From NCBI GenBank assembly GCA_024291935.2, contig CM044311.1, positions 26,974,001-27,038,000 on the forward strand: 64,000 nt of DNA, written 5' to 3'. A program made the position numbers and the translations under genes. The notes beneath the pieces are model-generated. The model ran no database searches. It was not told where the DNA came from and saw only the letters and a program-made list of their open reading frames with translations. This stretch comes from Okapia johnstoni. Lineage: Eukaryota > Chordata > Mammalia > Artiodactyla > Giraffidae. Shown in pieces: positions 57,950 to 64,000 of this stretch. How positions within the stretch are numbered: the stretch's first letter is position 1; the number at the start of each line of letters is the position of its first letter.

Positions 57950-59178
57950 AGTAATAATACCCCTTAGCAACAAGCATACCTGGCACCTAGATCTTGGTTT
58001 CTAAGTCCATTCTCCAATGAAAGGAACAATAACTCTTGGACAAGCGGCTTATTTCTGGCCTGAGCAGGAAAAACATCAAGGTCTGGAATATTTTGTGTTG
58101 CCAAAAAATAAGAAAACCTCAGAAAAAAAGATGGGGCATATCATGTAGACAGTCAGCCAGCCTGAAAAAAATTCCCCAATAATCAATGCTGGAATAATTG
58201 GAACAAACTACATAACGATGTGCTGCTGTGCTTAGTTGCTTAGTGTCCGACTCTTTGTGACCCCATGAACTATAGCCTGCCAGGCTCCTCTGTCCATGGG
58301 GATTCTCCAAGTAAGAATACTGGAGTGGGCTGCCATGCTCTCCCCCAGGAGATCTTCCTAACCCAGAGATTGAATCCAGGTCTTCTGCACTTGCAGGCAG
58401 ATTCTTTAGCCTCTGAGCCACCAGGGCTTCCCCTAATGCATAATGATAGTATTGAGCTATAACTCCTAAAATAAATAAATCCCTGTTTTCACACTAATAT
58501 AAATATATAATTTAGTAAACAACAAATGTAGGACAAGGAACATCTCTTCTGTTGAAGAATTCCAATTAATAAATGTAGAAGGAATGAGGGACATACAAAA
58601 TCACATTAGGCAAATGCAACAGTAATATTCATTATGGACAAGATCTACCAATAAATGTTATAATCAATGGGAAAGAGATTGAAGGAAAACAAGATATATG
58701 CTTAGTCTAAAAATATTTCTTCTAAGATATATACATATATATTAGAAAAATCTAGCCCACATCACTTTCCTCAAGAGACAGTAGTTAACATCATCAGCAA
58801 TAAGAACTATTGACATTATGTACACCTGATATACTGAACTGAATAGGGCATATGCCCAAAATGCATATCCCTGATATACTCATGAGAAAGCACTGGACAA
58901 ATCCAAATTGAAAGTCATTCTGCAAAATAACTAATGAGTCCCTTTCAAGGTCTTAAATAAGCTAAGACAGAGAAACTATAAAATATCGAGGAGACTCAAC
59001 AAAAAAGGGAATGCGGGAACCTGAATTTAATGTTAATTTCCCAGTTTTTATAATTACACTGTAACTCCATAAGCTGTTAACATTAAAGGAAACTAAGGAA
59101 AGAGTTTATACATGTACTTTGTATTTTTTTTGTAACTTTTTCAGAAGTTTAAAATTATTTGAAAATAAACTTCAAAAA
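57950..59178 (+). mobile_element. Old L1 3' UTR interrupted by a SINE
   Basis: A long non-coding block ('ccttagcaacaagcatacctggcacctag', 'ccaataatcaatgctggaataattgg', 'ctcaagagacagtag', 'aggtcttaaataagctaagacagagaaac') ends 'cagaagtttaaaattatttgaaaataaact' and an A-rich run, as old L1 3' ends do. Subfamily not assigned. Confidence 0.55.
58211..58447 (-). mobile_element. Bov-tA SINE (antisense) with near-perfect TSD
   Basis: Antisense SINE (58220-58438). CATAACGAT (58211-58219) and CATAATGAT (58439-58447) differ at one base. Confidence 0.92.
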
Positions 59179-59869
59179 AAATCACAGCATTTTAAGTCAG
59201 AATTTTACTTTTTACTTGACATTTTGATCTGGGCTTCAGTTTTAGCATCGATACTAAAAGATGTGACTTGAATGTGTCAATCAACATCTCTGGGCTTCAT
59301 TCATTTATATATTCAATATATCCTCTAATGATTTTTCTATTTTAATAGTCTGTTGTCTAGGAAAAACTGAGAAGCAGTATGGAAAAATTATTTATAGTGT
59401 CAATGTCTCTTGAGATGACATTCATACTACTTTAGATATTTCATTAAAGTTACTCAAATTAGCACTTTTCAAACAAATCTTGTTTCTAAATTTGGTGTTT
59501 TTTCATGATTATGTAGTTTCACGGGGAAAAACAAGGCAGCAGAAAGCATAAACTATTATTTGGGATCCTATAACATCTCACTGAAAATATACTATTGTTC
59601 TAAAAGACTGGTTTAAAGCTGACAAAGATCAATCAGCCTTTTATTGAATGCCAAGTATGAAAGGCATAATAGAAGGTGGTAGGAACATATAAATGAATAA
59701 GAAATATTTTTGGCTGTAAGGAGCTGACAATATAGCTTGAGAGCAGACATGTATGTAAATAAATATTTGTAAGGCACCTTGTAAAGCATTGTGATAAAGA
59801 TATGTACCATCCCAGAAAAAAACAATCAAACTCTCCCTGAGGGTCTAAGTGAATATTTTTCAAATGAGG
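59179..59869. other. Unassigned AT-rich sequence
   Basis: No recognised gene or repeat; overlapping short minus-strand frames at 59613-59863 look random. Confidence 0.4.
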
Positions 59870-60019
59870 TGTCAGAACAGTGGAGGACCAGCAGACAATT
59901 TTTCAGATAGAAAAAAGGGAAGAATCTTTTATAACGTGTCTGTACTATTATACAATATAAAAAATTCTTCCCTTCTTTTCTATCTGAAAATTTTCTGCTG
60001 GTCCTCCAATATTCTGACA
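59870..60019. repeat. Long inverted repeat (61-bp arms, 28-nt loop)
   Basis: The left arm 59870-59930 and the reverse complement of 59959-60019 match at about 55 of 61 positions with two single-base gaps; both hold GGAGGACCAGCAGA and TTTCAGATAGAAAA. The loop is 59931-59958. RNA from either strand would fold into one long hairpin. No known MITE was recognised. Confidence 0.93.
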
Positions 60020-60247
60020 AACACAGGCTTCCCTAGTGGCTCAGATAGTAAAGAATCTACCTGCAATGTGGGAGACCTGGGTTCGATCCCCAGATTGGCA
60101 AGATGCCCTGGAGGAGGGCATGGCAACCCACTCCAGTATTCATGCTTGGAGACTCTTCAGGGACAGAGGAGCCTGGCAGGCTACAGTCCATGACGTCTCA
60201 AAGAGTCGGAAACGGCTGAGTGACTAAGCCCAGCACATGGACAAACA
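60016..60247 (+). mobile_element. Bov-tA SINE with 8-bp TSD
   Basis: Sense SINE (60024-60239) with a clear B-box-like GGTTCGATCCC. GACAAACA at 60016-60023 and 60240-60247; the left copy overlaps the end of the hairpin arm. Confidence 0.93.
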
Positions 60248-61274
60248 TATAGTGCTATGAAAACTATGAAAACTTGGTGGGAGTTCCACATCAACTGAAG
60301 CATATACTAAAGAGAAGTGATAAAGACATTCAACGTGAAACTGATGTGGAAAGGGTGGACAAACTTGTCATCTTTTCTCTAGTTCCCATCCTCTTTACCA
60401 CTGCTCTCTTGCTTGCTGGCTATTTTTCTATTATATCACAGTTCATCAAAAACAGAAGAGAACAAACAAAACAAAACAACCTCCCCAAACAAACAAACAA
60501 AAAATAAAGCCAGACTTGCCCCATGAGTTTTGCCTTCACCCTCACAACATATACAATGATGCATCAATTTAACTATCAACAAAAAATACATAATCAGTAA
60601 ACCACGCCCAATACTAATCCAGCTCAAGATTTGAAACTCAAAGTAAACCCTTTGCTTTGGTATACGAAGCTGTGGTGACACTTAAAACTTGGAATTTTGA
60701 GGAGTTACTGCTTTTGAATAAAGCATATAAACCATCACATAATTAAACAAGAAAAATGTCACCTCTTGCTTCAACTAAAAATGCTTAAAAATACTAAATA
60801 CTCAATTTTCAGGTGATGCATTCCCAAATATAAACTTGACCATACTATTAAACACATATAGTTTTAGGTCTAAATTATAACTCACAAATTCTTCTACATT
60901 TGTAAATTACACAACACATTCACACAGAAAAAAACCTTCAATAGACAAAATCAGATGGAACAACTTAAATAGTTTTCAAAAATCACTGAGTAATCATGAA
61001 TGAGATAATGGATTTATTTTGACCATGATATAGAAATTTCTCATTACAGTTAATTTTTACTGAAGTTATTTTTTTTGTATTTTTGGCTCGTAGCAAGTAC
61101 TATTTCTGAAGAAAACCATTTTCAAATAGTTCAAACAGTGATTTTTACAGATGTTTAATACAACAGACCTGTGTTTCTCTGTTTTCTTTATTTCACTTTT
61201 TTGCTGATATAAAATTTTTTAAAATTTTATCTTCCAATATCTTTTGAAAGTCTGACTTCTGTTACTAACTAGAA
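60248..61274. other. Unassigned sequence with one TM-like frame
   Basis: A 77-codon plus frame (60274-60507) has a hydrophobic run (LVIFSLVPILFTTALLLAGY) and a basic C-terminus ending in an AAAC-rich simple sequence. No family recognised; composition near the end suggests chance. The rest is AT-rich. Confidence 0.3.
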
Positions 61275-61525
61275 TGGGGCTCTCCTGATAGCTCATTTGT
61301 TAAAGAATCCACCTGCAATGAGGAGACCCAGGTTCAATTCCTGGGTTGGGAAGATCCAGTGGAAAGGGATAGGCTATCCACTCCAATACTCTTGGGCTTC
61401 CCCTGTGGCTCAGCTGGTAAAGAATCAGCCTGCAATGAGGGAGACCTAGGTTTGATCCCTGGGTTCGGAAGATCCCCTGGAGAAGGGAAAGGCTATCCAC
61501 TCCAGTATTCTGACCTGGAGAATTT
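61275..61525 (+). mobile_element. Two joined Bov-tA units (sense), 3'-truncated
   Basis: The first head and body (61275-61393, ending CCACTCCAATACTCTT) is followed directly by a second ('gggcttcccctgtggctcag', 61394-61525) that stops in 'gacctggagaatttc', before the tail. Confidence 0.87.
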
Positions 61526-62174
61526 CGTTTATTTTAAATTCACTACTGTCAACATTTTACCATGGCTATCAAAAAAATACTTTTTAAAAAACTCAATTGA
61601 TATTTTAAAATTTGTTTTAATACATTCTGGATGTTATTTTGTACAGTGAGTTCAAATATCTTATTATGTTACAGGGCTAGCTATTGATGCTAAAACAATT
61701 TAGTAATGATAATAGCGTCATGGAGTAGTTAATGACTATAAAATGGTTACTAGAATAATGAAAATTTTATCTCTTAAACTCTTTTTCAAATAAATAAATA
61801 TAAAATTAAAACCACAACATATAATTTTTATGTTTTGTTAACTAAACAAAATCAGTTTCTTATTCTTTTCAATCTTTGAATACGCATCCCCAAAGTTATA
61901 GAAATAGACTCTGAAAAGAATTTATGTAACACTAAAAGCTATGTTTTCAGTCAAGCAATGACCTCGGAGTCCTAATACATGGCTTATACATAGAGCTATT
62001 GACTTTACTATTAATTGTGGTGGTCATATTTTAAAAGGTGGAATTTCTGAGAAAGTTCAGTTTATTCAATAAGGCCGGTTAAACATAAAATTCAACATCA
62101 TGTGTCTTGCCCTGCAGAATGCCATCACTTTTCTGTTTCAACTCTACTCTTCACTTATTTCCATATACCCCTTA
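61526..62174. other. Unassigned AT-rich sequence
   Basis: No recognised gene or repeat. Confidence 0.4.
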
Positions 62175-62277
62175 AGGTCTTTCAGAATCTTTATATTGTA
62201 TACCTGTAACTTATATGAGATTGCACATCAACTATACTTCAATTAAAAAGTGGGGGTGAAAGGTCTTTCAGAATCTT
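62175..62277 (+). mobile_element. 69-bp L1 3' insertion with 17-bp TSD
   Basis: 62192-62260 is the very end of an L1 3' UTR ('tatattgtatacctgtaacttatat ... caactatacttcaattaaaaag'). AGGTCTTTCAGAATCTT repeats exactly at 62175-62191 and 62261-62277. Confidence 0.88.
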
Positions 62278-64000
62278 ACTGCAAATTTTCTATTGAGACA
62301 CTTAAGGTGCATATGTATTGTAACTTATAAAACAATATCAAGAAACGTTTCATCACAGAAAGTTTCTCCATGAACAATTTAGCATAATAATCAGTCAATG
62401 ACACTCAATATGCAAGTTTGGAAGAAGGAAACAAATTTCAGAATCATAAAAGACTTAGAAAAGCAGAATTGTGATCTTAACTTTTTGAAGGAAATTAGGC
62501 AAAAGAAATGGAGTACACTATCAAAGAAATAAAACCTTGAAGAGCAGTTGGAAAATGGCTGCAATAATGTAATAATTCAACTGTAATATGCAGGATGAAC
62601 TAGCACAGTGGAAGCCTGCTTTGTAAATAACCTTCAACCTGTGTGAAGAGAAATTTAATTTCCTGATGAGACATAGTTAGAGGGTTGTTAAGAAAATTAA
62701 GTGGCAGTAGGTAGACAGATGATTTCAATTCCTTATTACTTTGGATGGACAGCATACAGATGTTCTTAGAAACTGCTAGACCTACTGAAGGATATTCTTC
62801 ATCTTCTTTTAAAGTTTTAATCAAACAACGTATAGACTCTGCAAGAAGACCCTGTGCTATACGTTTGTTTTACTGCACTCAAGAATTTGGGCATCTTTTG
62901 TTGAACTTCAACACTTTAGTTTCTGAAACTTGGTTGCTTTAATCTAATCTACCACTCTACCACCATATCATTTCCTTTCCCAAAACATCCATTTATTTTC
63001 TATTTTAAAACTTTTCTTTCAGTTAGTTTTTTTCTGATTTATGTTTCTAGTTAAATCTTGAAGGAAAAAAAGAAAAAAAAAATCACCCATCAGGTCTGAT
63101 ATTTTCGTGACAAAATGAGAGAACAGAAGCATTGATGTTTTCAATATCTGCATATACAAGAGATCAGAGATAGGGAAAACTCCTGAGATTTAGATCAGCA
63201 TAGATTAGGTACTGTGCTGCCCACTAACAGCTAGTCTTCTATAGAAGTTCAAGTTTGCTCTTAAAACAGATTTATTAGACTTTACATAAAGAGATTGGAT
63301 TAGAGACAATCAGATTTTCCACACTGAAAAGTTATTAAAGTTTAAAAAAATTAAATAGTTCAAAACGGAGAGCATAAAAAAGTATTTTTAAGCAGGGCAA
63401 GATACACTGATATTAATACATCTTAATGAAAAATTGGTTAGCTTGACTTGGAACTATATTTCATATCTAAATAGATGAATTAAGCTCAAGGTCTAGTCCA
63501 AATATAAATATTCAAATCTGTACATAAGAGACAATTAAGCAATATACTGGTTTCTTTCCCAAAACTTAAAAGTCCATGTTTCATTTCTCCTGGTATTCCT
63601 TTCCCTTAGTTTATTAAACAATAGAATTAGCATCAGAAGGAGAAAAAAGATAGCTGCAAACATCATTTAGCCTTTGACAGTAATCAAAATAACCAGTTAC
63701 TTTAGAAAAGAAGGCCAAGAGAAAGTGACAATTGATTCCAGAAAGAAATAAGAGAGTTGAGAATGTATATTTCATCACCTCCCAATGTAAACCTGGGGCA
63801 TATAAAACTTTGTTTTCAACTTAATTGCATTTTCTTATGTGAAGCTATACTATGAGAAGTAAAGTGGATCCTCTGAAGTTTCGTTCTGGTTTAATTAACA
63901 TGCTTACAGTTCCTTGAAACGTTTCAAAAGAAAAAAACAAAAATAAATCGAAGCTAAGGCTGGCATACCTTCCAGTTAATGATGATATAAAAACTGGAGG
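62278..64000. other. Unassigned AT-rich sequence
   Basis: No recognised repeat or gene; open frames (for example 62745-62942) are short and lack a domain. Confidence 0.4.

Noticed and set aside
60274..60507. Small plus-strand frame with a transmembrane-like segment
   Set aside because: No homology recognised, no splice or promoter context, and it ends in an A/C-rich simple sequence. Chance is the simplest explanation.

Overview
The window looks like non-coding nuclear DNA from a ruminant, most likely a bovid. It holds many copies of the BovB (RTE-clade) LINE and of the tRNA-derived Bov-tA / Bov-A2 SINEs, a short ruminant-type L1 3' end, and older mammalian layers (L1M, L2, MIR, hAT-Charlie and Tigger-like DNA elements). 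The DNA is AT-rich with short CA and TA microsatellites. I see no bacterial gene organisation, no tRNA or rRNA gene, no CRISPR array and no intact host protein-coding gene. Almost every long open frame is BovB coding sequence or its antisense.

Layout. 0-3 kb: BovB on the minus strand with an 11-bp target-site duplication (TSD) and a deletion in the reverse-transcriptase region. 3.8-4.3 kb: BovB 3' fragment. 7.3-8.75 kb: a SINE-BovB chimera that may share one TSD. 9-16.9 kb: scattered SINEs and BovB tails, including a Bov-A2 dimer with an 11-bp TSD. 17-22.2 kb: L1 3' UTRs and a Russian-doll locus (Tigger-like transposon containing L1 containing BovB). 22.46-25.48 kb: nearly full-length but broken BovB. 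25.6-30 kb: young L1 tail, BovB tails, SINEs, L2 and two exon-like segments. 30-36 kb: older repeats. 36.0-38.1 kb: a BovB copy inverted on itself (the twin-priming pattern) inside a MER5A element; its inverted half keeps a 360-residue frame with the endonuclease motifs. 38-43 kb: SINEs, L2 and MIR. 43.04-46.87 kb: the longest stretch with no recognised repeat, possibly conserved regulatory sequence. 46.9-52.4 kb: BovB tails, SINEs and a 71-bp duplication around a SINE. 53.4-59.2 kb: a decayed L1 interrupted by BovB, followed by another L1 3' UTR holding a SINE. 59.87-60.02 kb: a hairpin with 61-bp arms. 60-64 kb: SINEs, a 69-bp L1 insert with a 17-bp TSD, and unassigned sequence.

The elements form one system only in the known sense that BovB supplies the retrotransposition machinery thought to mobilise the Bov SINEs, whose tails resemble the BovB 3' end. 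No copy here looks able to encode a complete protein. I did not find a convincing new biological system. The observations most worth checking are the inverted BovB, the SINE-BovB chimera, the nested locus, the long hairpin, the repeat-poor island and a few exon-like segments.
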